Source: Leclercia adecarboxylata | GTDB taxonomy: Bacteria > Pseudomonadota > Gammaproteobacteria > Enterobacterales > Enterobacteriaceae | Assembly: GCF_006171285.1 (NCBI RefSeq) | Contig: NZ_CP040889.1 | Coordinates: forward strand, 930,001 to 994,000 | Reading direction: 5' to 3' | DNA: 64,000 nt | Shown: in pieces, positions 1 to 9,621 of the stretch | Layout: the number at the start of each line of letters is the position of its first letter | Numbering within the stretch: the first letter of the stretch is position 1 | Translations under genes and position numbers: made by a program | The notes under the pieces: generated by a model | The model's database searches: none | The model's input: only the letters and a program-made list of their open reading frames with translations | What the model was told of the DNA's origin: nothing

Positions 1-1
1 G

Positions 2-3000
2 GCAGATATTGCCCGCTCCGGCCGCGCCGGTTCGTCCCGTTCTTCCGGCATCGGTCATACCCACAGCCAGCTTATCGGCAAGGTGAGCGCCCTGAGCTTC
101 AGCCTGTGGCTGGCGATGGGGGCGGTGCAGACGGCGCAGGCCAACATCGTGGCCGACGCCGGTGCGCCCAAAAACCAGCAGCCGACGGTGATTAACAGCG
201 CCAACGGCACGCCGCAGGTCAATATCCAGACCCCGTCCAGCGCCGGGGTATCGCGCAACAACTACACCCAGTTCGACGTGGATCAGAAAGGGGCGATCCT
301 CAACAACTCGCATAAAAACGTGCAGACCAACCTCGGCGGCATGGTGGCGGGCAACCCGTGGCTGGCGAAAGGCGAAGCCAAAGTGATCCTCAACGAGGTG
401 AGCTCCCGCGATCCGAGCAAGCTGAACGGCATGATCGAAGTGGCGGGTAAAAAAGCCCAGGTGGTGATCGCCAACCCGTCGGGCATCACCTGTAGCGGCT
501 GCGGCTTTATTAACGCCAACCGCGCCACCCTCACCACCGGCCAGCCGCAGATGAAAGACGGCGCGCTGACCGGGTTCAACGTCGAGCGCGGCGAAGTGGT
601 GGTCGACGGCGCGGGGATGGATACCTCCGGCGCGGATTACACCGACATCATCGCCCGCTCGGTAAAGGTGAATGCCGGACTGTGGGCCAACGACCTGAAG
701 GTAACTACCGGGCGCAACAAGGTAGATGCCGCCCACGAGGTCATCGAAAAAGGCAGCGACGATCCGGCCACCCGCCCGCAGCTGGCGGTGGACGTGGCCA
801 GCCTCGGCGGCATGTATGCGGGCAAGATCCGCATGGTGGGCACCGAGCGCGGCGTCGGGGTGCGTAACGCCGGAGCCATCGGCGCCCAGGCAGGCAGCGT
901 GACGATCTCCGCCGACGGACGCATCGAAAACAGCGGCACCGTGCGGGCGGCAGAGAGCGCCAGCCTGCAAACCGCAGGCGAACTCAACAACAGCGGCGTA
1001 ATCACCGCCGCCAGTAACGTCCGGGCGAACGCGGCCAGCCTCACCGGCAGCCAGCAGAGCGTGCTCGCCGCCGGGGTGAAGAGCGACGGCACCTTCGCCG
1101 ATGCGGGCGATCTGGAGCTGAGCACCAGCGGCCAGCTGAGCGCGCACGGGCAAACCCTGGCGGGAGGCAATCTCAGCGCCAGCGGTCAGGGAGTGGACGT
1201 CAGCGGCGGCCAGACCCAGGCCAAACGCCTGCTGCTGGACGGCGGCGCGGGGGATGTGAACACCGCCAGCGCGAAGGTGAACGCCAGCGAACTGACTATC
1301 CGCAGCGAGAAGTTGCTCAACAACAGCGGCGGCAGCCTGAGCGCGGAGACAATTAACGTCAGCGCTCACGACCTCAACAACCAGAAGGGCAAAATCGTCC
1401 AGCGCGGCAGCGACGCCCTGCGGGTGGATCTGCCGGGCAATCTCGATAACCAGCAGGGGCAGATTGGCGCGGCAAACGGCGTGCAGCTGAAGGCGGCGAC
1501 GCTCGACAACACCGCCGGGCAGATCGTGGCGGTGGCGGGCACTACCCGTCTCAACGCCGACACGGTGAACAACCAGCAGGGGCTGATCTCCGCCGCGGCG
1601 GGTGACGGTGAAATTACCAGCCAGCAGGCCGTCAACAACGCCAAAGGCCGCATCGAGGCGGCGAAAACCCAGCGCATCAGCGCCGGGAGCCTGAACAACC
1701 AGCAGGGGGTGATTGTCGCCGACGGCGCAACCCTGGCCCTCAACGGCGGCGAGTTTGATAACCGTTCCGGCTACCTGCTCTCTCAGGGCGGGCTGAGCGT
1801 GGAGAGCGGTGCCCTGAATAACCAGAGCGGCTTCCTGGCGAGCGACGGCGACTTTAGCCTGCGCGCCGGGAACATCGACAACACCGACGGTCAGATTGGC
1901 GCTAACCAGAGCTTAAGCGCCAGCTTCGACGCCCTGAGCAACGACGGCGGCGCGCTGAAATCGGTCGGGGCCATGACCCTGTCCGGCGGCCTGCTGGACA
2001 ACCGCCACGGCACCACCTTCTCCGGCGACAGCCTCAGTTTCAACGGCGGCACGCTGAACAACGCCGCCGGGCAGCTGGCGGCGACAGACAGCGTCTCCCT
2101 GGGCACCTCGCAGCTTATCAACGCGCGCGGCGTGCTGCAGGGCGATGGGATCAACGTCACCACCGGCTCGCTGGATAATGCCTCGGGCACCCTTAACAGC
2201 CTGGGGGCGCTGAACCTCTCGGCGGACAGGCTCGATAACCAGGCGGGCACCCTGGCGGCGAGCGGCGCGGCGGACATCGCGGCCACGGAACTCGATAACC
2301 GCAACGGCGGGCGCATCATTGGCGAGGCCGATACCGCCCTGCACACCACCGACCTGCAAAACGGCGGCGGGCAGATCCAGTCGGTGGGCGATCTGCTCCT
2401 CGACAGCGCCCGGGGAACCGTGGATAACGTCTCCGGGCTTATCCGCAGCGGCAAAAGCGTGACCCTGAATGCCCTGAACTTTGTTAACCACACCACCCTC
2501 GGTAGCAATCAGGGGCTGGAAGGGCAGAGCCTGACCCTCAACACCGACACGCTGGATAACCAGAGCGGCAGCATCCTGGCTAATCACGCGCTGAACATTG
2601 ATACCCGCGGCGTGCTGAACAACAGCGCCGGAGCGCTGGCATCGGGCGAAACCCTGAGCCTGAGCGGTGACGGGCTGAAGCTGATCAACGCCGGGGGTAC
2701 CCTCAAGGCGGGTGAGAACCTGAGCGTGGAGGCGGCGTCGCTGGACGCCAGCGGCCAGCTGCTGTCGCTGGGGGATATGACCCTTCACAGCATCAGCGGG
2801 GTGAACAACAGCGGCACCACCCTTGCCAACGGCAACCTGAGCTTCTCCACCGACGGCGATCTCACCAACAGCGGCCAGCTGATGGCGGGCAGCGCCCTTA
2901 ACGTGCAGAGCGCGAACCTGAATAACCTCGCCAGCGGCGAAATTAACGCCGGAAGCACCACCCTGAACACCGCAGGCACCCTGGTTAACCGGGGCCTGAT

Positions 3001-6000
3001 CGACGGGATCGCCACCCGCATCAACGCCAACACCCTGACCAACACCGGCACCGGGCGGATCTACGGCGATGCGGTGGGGATCAATGTGGATACCTTTAAC
3101 AACCTCGCCGAAAACGGCACCGCGGCAACGCTGGCCGGACGCGAGCACGTGAGCCTGGGCGTGCAGACCCTGAACAACGCCGACCACGCCCTGATCTACA
3201 GCGCGGGCAGCATGAGCATCGGCGGCGCGCTGGACGACAACGGCGCCGTCACCGGCCGCGCGGGCACGATCAATAACCACAGCTCGACCATCGAGTCTGC
3301 CGGGGATATGGCGATTGCCGCCGGGCAGATCAACAACATCAACGATCGCTTCTCCACCGAGGTGGTGCGGGTCTCCGAGGAGGAGCTGACGGATTATCAG
3401 CACTCCGGGTCAACCAACCGCTGGAGCTCGACGGAGAACGGCGTCTGGGTGGATGACAACTCGTCTGACGGCCTGAAAAACCTCAACACCCCGGAGCGCT
3501 CCGGCCACGGCAACGACAATTTCAACCAGTACGACTACACCCGCACGATTGACGAAACGCGCATCAAAGAGAGCGACCCGGCGAAGATCCTCGCCGGGGG
3601 CAACCTGCTCCTGACCGGCGACAAGCTGTTTAACGACAAGAGCCAGGTGATCGCCGGCGGCACCCTGGCGATTGACCAGTTGGGCAGCGTGCAGAACGAC
3701 GACGTAACCGGCCAGCGCTTTACCACCGACGAGGGCACCGTCACCCACTACTACCGCATTCGTCACAAAGGCGACGATGAGCAGGGGCGCGATCGCACCG
3801 CCTATACCCCGCCGACCACCATCCAGAGCATCTCCCTGAAGCCGGGCCAGCTGGTCAGCAACGGCAGCGTCGAGGGCAGCAACCTCAGCATCACCCCGCT
3901 GGTACTGCCGGGTACGGACGTGGCGATTGGTCAGGCCGCGGGCGTTACCCCTGCGCCGCAGCAGACCGTCTCGCCGGGCGAGCCGGTGACGCCGCCTGCC
4001 GGTCAGCAGTTTGAAGTGACCCCGGCCGACGGCGCGATCCGCATTATCGGCCCGAATACCACCCTGCCGGACAACAGCCTGTTTAAGGTGAACCCGTCGG
4101 CGGAGGTGCCGTATCTGGTGGAGACCGATCCGCGCTTCACCAACGAGCGCCAGTGGCTCGGCAGCGACTATATGCAGGACGCCTTTACCACCGATGGCGA
4201 CATGACCCAGAAACGGCTGGGGGATGGCTACTACGAGCAGCGCCTGATCCGCGAGCAGGTAATCGGCATCACCGGCCAGCGCTATCTGGACGGCTACAAC
4301 AATGACGAAGAGCAGTACAAAGCCCTGATGGATCGCGGCATCACCTTCGGCAAGCAGTATGACCTGAAGATCGGCGTGGCGCTGACGCCAGCGCAGATGG
4401 CGCTGCTGACCGGGGATATCGTCTGGCTGGTGAACACCCGGGTGAAAATGCCGGACGGTTCGATGGAGAACGTGCTGGTGCCGCAGGTCTACGCCAAAGT
4501 GAAAGCGGGCGATATTGACGGCTCCGGGGCGCTGATTGCCGGGAACAACGTCTCGATCAAGCTCAACGGCGACCTCTTTAACCGTGGGACCATTGCCGGG
4601 CGCAAAGTGCTGCAGATCGACGCCGACAACATCACCAACCAGACCGGCACCATTCAGGGGGCGGACGTTAACCTCAACGCCCGCACCGATATCAACAACC
4701 TCGGCGGCGCGATGGTGGGCGACAGCAGCCTGCTGGCCAGCGCCGGGCGCGACATCAACCTCTCCACCACCACCACCAGCGCGTCCAGCGTCAACGGTGA
4801 GAACAGCTTCGCCCGCACCACCATCGACAGCGTGTCGGGCATTTATGTCCAGGGTGACGACGGCAAACTGGCGCTGCAGTCCGGGCGGGATATTAACCTG
4901 ACCGGCGCGCAGGTGATCGCCAGCGGCGAGAACGGTAACGCCCAGCTGGTGGCCGGGCGCGACATGAACCTCAGCACGGTGCAGACCGCCAGCCGCGATA
5001 ACCTGGTGTGGGATGCCGACAACAGCCTGAAGCAGGGGCAGACCCAAACCGTCGGCAGCGAAGTGACCGGCAAAGGCGACGTGACCCTGGCGGCGGGCAA
5101 CGACCTCAACGCCCGCGCCGCTGCCCTCTCCGCCGGCGAGGCGCTGAACGTCAGCGCCGGGAATAACCTGACCCTGACGGCGGGTGAAAACACCCAGGAT
5201 CTGGACGAACGGCACAAAGTGGTGGGCGGTAACGGCTTCCTGTCGAAAACCACCACCACCACCCGCGACCAGATCGCGCGTCAGACGGTGCAGAGCAGCG
5301 AGCTGAACGGCAACACGGTAAACCTCACCGCCGGAAACGATCTCACCGTGCGCGGCAGCAACGTGGCGGGTACCGGCGATGTCGCCCTGCTGGCAGGCAA
5401 CAACCTGAGCGTAGAGACCCAGGCCGAACGCAATAACGAGCTGCATCAGAAGCAGGAGAAAAAATCGGGGCTGCTGAGCTCGGGCGGGATCGGCTTTAGC
5501 GTCGGCACCCAGAGCATCAAAACCACCGACACCGGGGCGGACGCGACCCAGGCGGGCAGCACCGTAGGCAGCGTCAACGGCGATCTGACCCTGCGGGCGG
5601 GGGATCGCCTGACGGTGAGCGGCTCGGATCTGGTGGCCGGTCAGGATATGACCCTCAGCGGCAAAAACGTCGATATCACGGCGGTGAATAACCGCAGCCA
5701 GCAAACCCACGAGGTGGAACAGAAAACCTCCGGCCTGACCCTGGCGCTCTCCGGCACCGTCGGCAGCGCGCTGAACAGCGCCGTCGAGGCCTCCCAGCAG
5801 GCGAAATCCTCCGGCAGCGGCCGCCTGCAGGCGTTGCAGGGCGTGAAGGCGGCGCTCTCCGGCGTGCAGGCCGCGCAGGCCGCGCGGATGGATCAGGCCC
5901 AGGGCGCGGACGCTGGCAACACCAACACCGTGGGTATCAGCCTCTCTTACGGCAGCCAGTCGTCGAAATCGACCCAGACAAGCGAGCAGAACACCGCGCA

Positions 6001-8551
6001 GGGCAGCACCCTGAACGCCGGGCGCGATCTCAGCGTGATCGCCACAGGCAGCGGCGAGCGCGGCGTGGACGGGGATCTGACCGTGGAAGGCAGCCAGCTG
6101 AAAGCGGGCAACGACCTGACTCTCGCCGCCAACCGCGATCTCTATCTGCGCTCGGCGCAAAACACCCAACTGCTGGACGGCAAAAACGAGAGCAAGGGCG
6201 GCAGCGTGGGCGTGGGCATCGGCGTGGGCTCCGGCGGCTTTGGCCTGAACATCTCCGCCAGCGTCAACCGTGGCAAAGGCAACGAGAGCGGCAACGGCAC
6301 CACCCACAGCGAAACCACCGTGGACGCGGGCCGCCAGGTGAATATCCTCACCGGACGCGACGCCACCCTGACCGGCGCCCAGGTGAGCGGCGAGACGGTG
6401 AAAGCGGACATTGGCCGTAACCTGACGCTCACCTCCGAGCAGGACAGCGATCGCTACGATTCAAAACAGCAGAACGCCAGCGCGGGGGGCAGCTTCAGCA
6501 TCGGCTCTATGACCGGCTCGGCCAGCGTCAACCTCAGCCGCGACAAGATGCACAGCAACTACGACTCTGTCGTGGAGCAGACCGGGATCTTCGCCGGGAA
6601 AGGCGGCTACGACGTGACCGTAGGCGAACATACCCAACTCAACGGGGCGGTGATTGGCTCCACGGCGACCGCCGATAAAAATCGTCTCGATACCGGCACC
6701 ATCGGCTTTAGCGATATCGAAAACCGCGCCGATTTCGAAGTGGAACACCAGAGCGTGGGCATGAGCACCGGGGGCAGCATCGGCAGCCAGTTTGCCGGGA
6801 ATATGGCTAACGGCCTGCTGGTGGGCGCGAACCGCGACGGGCACGACAGCAGCACCACCCACGCGGCGGTATCGGACGGCACCCTGATTATCCGCAATCA
6901 GGATCGTCAGGTTCAGGATGTGAATCAGCTCAGCCGCGACGTGGAGCACGCCAACCAGACGCTCTCCCCTATCTTCGATAAAGAGAAAGAGCAGGAGCGG
7001 CTGCAGCAGGCGCAGCTCATCGGTGAGATTGGCAATCAGGTGGCGGATATTGCCCGCACCGAGGGCAGCATCCGCGCCACCAACGCGGCGAAAGAGAAGC
7101 TGAAAAACGTCAACGCGCAGGATCTGCTGGAGGCAAAAGCGGCGTGGGAAAAAGCCAATCCGGGCAAAACCGCGACCCTGGAAGACATCAACGGCCAGAT
7201 CTATCAGAAAACCTATAACGACGCGCTCAGCGCCTCCGGCTTTGGCACCGGCGGGCAGTATCAGCAGGCGATCCAGGCAGCGACGGCAGCGGTTCAGGGG
7301 CTGGCCGGGAGCGATCTCAGTGCCGCCCTCGCGGGCGGTGCCGCGCCGTACGTGGCAGAAGTGATTGGTCACTACAGCGGCCTGAACGACGCGGGCAAAG
7401 TGGCGGCCCACGCGGTGGTCAACGCTGCGCTCGCCGCCGCCCAGGGCCAGGACGCGCTGGCGGGAGCCGCCGGAGCCGCCACGGGCGAACTGGTGGGGAT
7501 GATTGCCACTGATATGTACGGGAAACCGGCCGACGAGCTGGACGAAACCCAGAAGCAGACGGTCTCAGCGCTGGCGACGCTGGCGGCGGGATTGTCCGGT
7601 GGACTGGTGGGCGACAGCTCTGCCTCCGCTGTGTCGGGAGCGCAGGCGGGTAAAACGACGGTTGAGAATAACTATTTGAGTACGGCGGAAGCTCGCCAGT
7701 TGGATAAAGAGCTGCTGGAGTGTAAAGCCTCCGGCGGTGACTGCATGAAAGTGGTTGAGAAGTACCTGGCAATCAGTAATGAGAAAAGTAAAGAACTTGT
7801 GGACGCCTGTACTGGCGGAGGAGTGACCTGTGTCACCTGGCAGGAGCTAATCCAGGCCTCGACTAACGTGGCCAACGATCCGCAGCCGGGCCAGTTCCGC
7901 CTGGATGAAAAACTCAAAGATCCGACGGCGGCAGCACTGGTGAATTATCTTAACGGCGCGGACCTGAAATTCCTGCAGGACAATATCACCACGGGAGATC
8001 GCGTTCTGTCTGTGGTTATGGATCCTACCTCCTGGCCGGTGATCGTCATGGGCGGTCGGGCAATTCTGACCAACGCCGTAAACAACAGCAAAGAGCAGCT
8101 TATCGCTGTGGGCGTGGGTGTCGGTTTAGGCGCGGGTATTCAGTACAAGACAACGGGTGAAGTCAAACTTGCCGATCTCATTGGGTCCGGCATTATCGGG
8201 GCGATCACTGCGGGTAAAGGCTACAACCCAACCGTGACATGGAACGCAGCAGGTGGTTACTATCAGGCTAAAATCAATGGCGACGATCCTATGCTCGCGG
8301 CTTTACTGAGTAAAGCGGGTGCCTCTGCAGGTTTTGCTACAGGGAACTTGATCAAAGTGCCGTTTGATAAAATCTTCAATCCGGTATCAAAACAGTACGA
8401 GTGGGTTCCAACAGGCGTCTGGACAATCACCAAACCTGTACCACAACACCCGTTACCTTCAATACTGGGTAACGCAGGGGACTCTGCAATGTCGGGTATG
8501 GTTTCAGACAAGCTGAAAGAGAGCGATAGTAAGAATGAAAAACAGCACTAA
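2..8551 (+). CDS. cdiA: CdiA-type two-partner-secretion exoprotein (contact-dependent inhibition effector), 5' end outside the window
   Basis: A filamentous surface exoprotein that delivers a C-terminal toxin to neighbouring cells. The frame is open to the left edge, and a GTG at 83 is internal: the upstream codons look like the extended signal peptide of this family, so the start lies outside. Counting from 83, a secretion/haemagglutination domain follows the signal sequence (NPSGITC near residue 131, then GCGFINANRATLTTG). Next come hundreds of degenerate LxNxxG-type beta-helix repeats (about 270-1100), a Tyr/Asp-richer segment (about 1110-1500) and a second repeat block with G-R-D-(I/L/M) motifs. 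An Ala/Gly-rich pretoxin region ends at VENN (residue 2527). At 2,822 readable residues the size fits CdiA/FhaB proteins. The partner CdiB transporter is not in the window. The alternative is a plain FhaB-like adhesin, but VENN plus the downstream immunity gene favour CDI. Confidence 0.9.
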   Translation, partial: ADIARSGRAGSSRSSGIGHTHSQLIGKVSALSFSLWLAMGAVQTAQANIVADAGAPKNQQPTVINSANGTPQVNIQTPSSAGVSRNNYTQFDVDQKGAILNNSHKNVQTNLGGMVAGNPWLAKGEAKVILNEVSSRDPSKLNGMIEVAGKKAQVVIANPSGITCSGCGFINANRATLTTGQPQMKDGALTGFNVERGEVVVDGAGMDTSGADYTDIIARSVKVNAGLWANDLKVTTGRNKVDAAHEVIEKGSDDPATRPQLAVDVASLGGMYAGKIRMVGTERGVGVRNAGAIGAQAGSVTISADGRIENSGTVRAAESASLQTAGELNNSGVITAASNVRANAASLTGSQQSVLAAGVKSDGTFADAGDLELSTSGQLSAHGQTLAGGNLSASGQGVDVSGGQTQAKRLLLDGGAGDVNTASAKVNASELTIRSEKLLNNSGGSLSAETINVSAHDLNNQKGKIVQRGSDALRVDLPGNLDNQQGQIGAANGVQLKAATLDNTAGQIVAVAGTTRLNADTVNNQQGLISAAAGDGEITSQQAVNNAKGRIEAAKTQRISAGSLNNQQGVIVADGATLALNGGEFDNRSGYLLSQGGLSVESGALNNQSGFLASDGDFSLRAGNIDNTDGQIGANQSLSASFDALSNDGGALKSVGAMTLSGGLLDNRHGTTFSGDSLSFNGGTLNNAAGQLAATDSVSLGTSQLINARGVLQGDGINVTTGSLDNASGTLNSLGALNLSADRLDNQAGTLAASGAADIAATELDNRNGGRIIGEADTALHTTDLQNGGGQIQSVGDLLLDSARGTVDNVSGLIRSGKSVTLNALNFVNHTTLGSNQGLEGQSLTLNTDTLDNQSGSILANHALNIDTRGVLNNSAGALASGETLSLSGDGLKLINAGGTLKAGENLSVEAASLDASGQLLSLGDMTLHSISGVNNSGTTLANGNLSFSTDGDLTNSGQLMAGSALNVQSANLNNLASGEINAGSTTLNTAGTLVNRGLIDGIATRINANTLTNTGTGRIYGDAVGINVDTFNNLAENGTAATLAGREHVSLGVQTLNNADHALIYSAGSMSIGGALDDNGAVTGRAGTINNHSSTIESAGDMAIAAGQINNINDRFSTEVVRVSEEELTDYQHSGSTNRWSSTENGVWVDDNSSDGLKNLNTPERSGHGNDNFNQYDYTRTIDETRIKESDPAKILAGGNLLLTGDKLFNDKSQVIAGGTLAIDQLGSVQNDDVTGQRFTTDEGTVTHYYRIRHKGDDEQGRDRTAYTPPTTIQSISLKPGQLVSNGSVEGSNLSITPLVLPGTDVAIGQAAGVTPAPQQTVSPGEPVTPPAGQQFEVTPADGAIRIIGPNTTLPDNSLFKVNPSAEVPYLVETDPRFTNERQWLGSDYMQDAFTTDGDMTQKRLGDGYYEQRLIREQVIGITGQRYLDGYNNDEEQYKALMDRGITFGKQYDLKIGVALTPAQMALLTGDIVWLVNTRVKMPDGSMENVLVPQVYAKVKAGDIDGSGALIAGNNVSIKLNGDLFNRGTIAGRKVLQIDADNITNQTGTIQGADVNLNARTDINNLGGAMVGDSSLLASAGRDINLSTTTTSASSVNGENSFARTTIDSVSGIYVQGDDGKLALQSGRDINLTGAQVIASGENGNAQLVAGRDMNLSTVQTASRDNLVWDADNSLKQGQTQTVGSEVTGKGDVTLAAGNDLNARAAALSAGEALNVSAGNNLTLTAGENTQDLDERHKVVGGNGFLSKTTTTTRDQIARQTVQSSELNGNTVNLTAGNDLTVRGSNVAGTGDVALLAGNNLSVETQAERNNELHQKQEKKSGLLSSGGIGFSVGTQSIKTTDTGADATQAGSTVGSVNGDLTLRAGDRLTVSGSDLVAGQDMTLSGKNVDITAVNNRSQQTHEVEQKTSGLTLALSGTVGSALNSAVEASQQAKSSGSGRLQALQGVKAALSGVQAAQAARMDQAQGADAGNTNTVGISLSYGSQSSKSTQTSEQNTAQGSTLNAGRDLSVIATGSGERGVDGDLTVEGSQLKAGNDLTLAANRDLYLRSAQNTQLLDGKNESKGGSVGVGIGVGSGGFGLNISASVNRGKGNESGNGTTHSETTVDAGRQVNILTGRDATLTGAQVSGETVKADIGRNLTLTSEQDSDRYDSKQQNASAGGSFSIGSMTGSASVNLSRDKMHSNYDSVVEQTGIFAGKGGYDVTVGEHTQLNGAVIGSTATADKNRLDTGTIGFSDIENRADFEVEHQSVGMSTGGSIGSQFAGNMANGLLVGANRDGHDSSTTHAAVSDGTLIIRNQDRQVQDVNQLSRDVEHANQTLSPIFDKEKEQERLQQAQLIGEIGNQVADIARTEGSIRATNAAKEKLKNVNAQDLLEAKAAWEKANPGKTATLEDINGQIYQKTYNDALSASGFGTGGQYQQAIQAATAAVQGLAGSDLSAALAGGAAPYVAEVIGHYSGLNDAGKVAAHAVVNAALAAAQGQDALAGAAGAATGELVGMIATDMYGKPADELDETQKQTVSALATLAAGLSGGLVGDSSASAVSGAQAGKTTVENNYLSTAEARQLDKELLECKASGGDCMKVVEKYLAISNEKSKELVDACTGGGVTCVTWQELIQASTNVANDPQPGQFRLDEKLKDPTAAALVNYLNGADLKFLQDNITTGDRVLSVVMDPTSWPVIVMGGRAILTNAVNNSKEQLIAVGVGVGLGAGIQYKTTGEVKLADLIGSGIIGAITAGKGYNPTVTWNAAGGYYQAKINGDDPMLAALLSKAGASAGFATGNLIKVPFDKIFNPVSKQYEWVPTGVWTITKPVPQHPLPSILGNAGDSAMSGMVSDKLKESDSKNEKQH
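7661..8551 (+). other. CdiA-CT: VENN boundary, Cys-containing entry region and predicted membrane-active toxin
   Basis: This marks the variable C-terminal 296 residues of the exoprotein, starting at the VENN codons. The first ~130 residues contain four cysteines in two pairs (ECKASGGDC and DACTGGGVTC), typical of the cytoplasmic-entry region after VENN. The last ~165 residues are the likely toxin: Gly/Ala-rich, hydrophobic stretches (AVGVGVGLGAG, LIGSGIIGAITAG) and no nuclease-like catalytic motif that I recognise. The cognate immunity candidates are two-segment membrane proteins, so a pore-forming or ionophore toxin acting at the inner membrane is inferred. The last ~300 bases are visibly less GC-rich than the repeat region, consistent with module exchange. 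Confidence 0.6.
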
Positions 8552-8759
8552 ATCGTTTATTAACCTTGTTTACCTGTGCTGTGCGATAGGTCTGGCCGTG
8601 TTTATCCTGACGCTCTTTGGCCGTTTGGTTGGCGCAGCGTTAGCGTGGAATGTGAAGGAGGGTTTTCCCTTCTCTTTCCGGGACGTGCTGATATGTCTTG
8701 AGCTAACCTGGCTGGGACTGCCTGCGGGATTGGTTATCTGGTTTTTTTATCACCGGTAA
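8535..8759 (+). CDS. cdiI: Probable CDI immunity protein, small inner-membrane protein
   Basis: A 74-residue protein with two predicted membrane segments (about residues 9-33 and 51-71) and a short polar loop carrying FPFSFRDV. The ATG lies inside the last codons of the exoprotein gene in another frame (17-nt overlap), the usual arrangement for an immunity gene translationally coupled to its toxin. It resembles the 76-residue product at 8870: both share a PF motif, a W/FLG-(L/I)-P-x-G segment and a short aromatic C-terminus. The role, protecting the producer from its own membrane-active toxin, is inferred from position and topology. The Shine-Dalgarno sequence is weak, which fits coupling. 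Confidence 0.7.
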   Translation: MKNSTKSFINLVYLCCAIGLAVFILTLFGRLVGAALAWNVKEGFPFSFRDVLICLELTWLGLPAGLVIWFFYHR

Positions 8760-8883
8760 AAAGCTCAGGGAAGAGAGCATTGTCAATCACCCCGCCCCTT
8801 CCGGCGGGGATAGGTATATTTCAGGCGTCACCGGAGATGCGTTGCAGATAAAAGAATCAGGTTGTGAACATGCAGCTAAATAA
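8758..8883 (+). pseudogene. Remnant of an orphan CdiA-CT tail
   Basis: Between the two immunity genes, the frame ending in TAA at 8881-8883 encodes about 35 residues that align with the end of the intact toxin. The intact tail has HPLPS, GD, SG, D, L and KES in order. The remnant has HPAPS, GGD, SG, GD, L and KES in the same order, followed by a similar-length polar end. As at the intact locus, the next immunity ATG (8870) lies inside the last codons of this fragment. The upstream part of the toxin is gone and no start is visible, so it is a fossil. It probably marks a displaced toxin/immunity module left by CDI recombination. Confidence 0.65.
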
Positions 8884-9100
8884 ATCCAGAAAATCCATCT
8901 GGGTACTTATGGGCATATGCTTTTTAATGTGCATTGCTTTGATGATGATTGGAACGTTTTCTTATCTTCTGAAAGGCTGGTTGATTTGGGACTTTGAGAA
9001 GCCCCTTCCTTTCGGAAAAAAAGAAATTATGACTATCCTAAAAATCAGTTTCTTAGGTATACCAATGGGGATGGTGTTCTGGATTTTTGGCATTCGTTAA
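8870..9100 (+). CDS. Second (orphan) CDI immunity-like membrane protein
   Basis: A 76-residue protein with two predicted membrane segments. It is a paralogue of the product at 8535: both have a basic N-terminus, a first hydrophobic helix, W-x-(F/V)-x-(K/E)-x-x-(L/F)-P-F in the loop, FLGIPMG against WLGLPAG, and W-x-F near the C-terminus. An in-frame GTG at 8864 is possible, but the AGG at 8859-8861 is better spaced for the ATG at 8870. The base composition is AT-richer than the exoprotein gene. It probably confers immunity to a related toxin variant whose tail survives just upstream. Confidence 0.65.
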   Translation: MQLNKSRKSIWVLMGICFLMCIALMMIGTFSYLLKGWLIWDFEKPLPFGKKEIMTILKISFLGIPMGMVFWIFGIR

Positions 9101-9185
9101 GACCATGAGAAGCCGCGAAAGCGCCAACCGGGAAATGCAATTAACCACCTGATATATTTGAGCTTCTTATCATAAGGCGACGCAA

Positions 9186-9542
9186 ATGAAAACATTCCCA
9201 ATCTTGTTCTGTTTCATGCTCAGCGGCTGTGTTGTCGGCAATATGGACTCAACCGACTACCAATATGTTCGCTATGCGCAAACTTTTCAGAAGCCAGGTC
9301 CCGGCGGTTACACCGATAATGAACAGCGTAAAAAAGATCTCTACAGCTGTGGTGTACCCAAATACGCCAATCTCGATGATGGCAGCTGGAACAACGGCAG
9401 CGCTCGCCCGGAGCAAACGCTTCAGGATATCGTTGCCAGGAATGATAAAATCTCAGGCTGCATGAAAAGTAAAGGCTATAAGGTTTACGGTTACGATGCG
9501 TGCGGCCCACTTAAAGCGCCGACCGGACTTTGCCCTAATTAA
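9186..9542 (+). CDS. Small lipoprotein of unknown function
   Basis: A 118-residue protein with a short lipoprotein signal (hydrophobic h-region ending in L-S-G-C at residues 12-15), so it is probably lipidated and membrane-anchored in the periplasm. The mature part is hydrophilic, with several cysteines (for example SCGVPKY, SGCMKSKG, DACGP and the C-terminal LCPN) that could form disulfides in the periplasm. The start follows an AAGGCGACGCAA ribosome-binding stretch. It lies downstream of the immunity genes in the AT-richer accessory segment. I do not recognise the family. A role linked to the CDI locus is possible only from position. Confidence 0.75.
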   Translation: MKTFPILFCFMLSGCVVGNMDSTDYQYVRYAQTFQKPGPGGYTDNEQRKKDLYSCGVPKYANLDDGSWNNGSARPEQTLQDIVARNDKISGCMKSKGYKVYGYDACGPLKAPTGLCPN

Positions 9543-9621
9543 TATCACCAGCCAGGATAGACTTTTCCTGTGCTGATTAACAGCTAATATGTTCACACTA
9601 AATTAAATTAATGGAAAATAA

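Noticed and set aside
3410..6307. 965-codon antisense ORF inside the exoprotein gene
   Set aside because: It is the complement of a high-GC, repetitive coding region with a clear sense protein. Composition (Ala/Gly/Val/His/Gln) is typical of antisense frames, and no family is recognisable.
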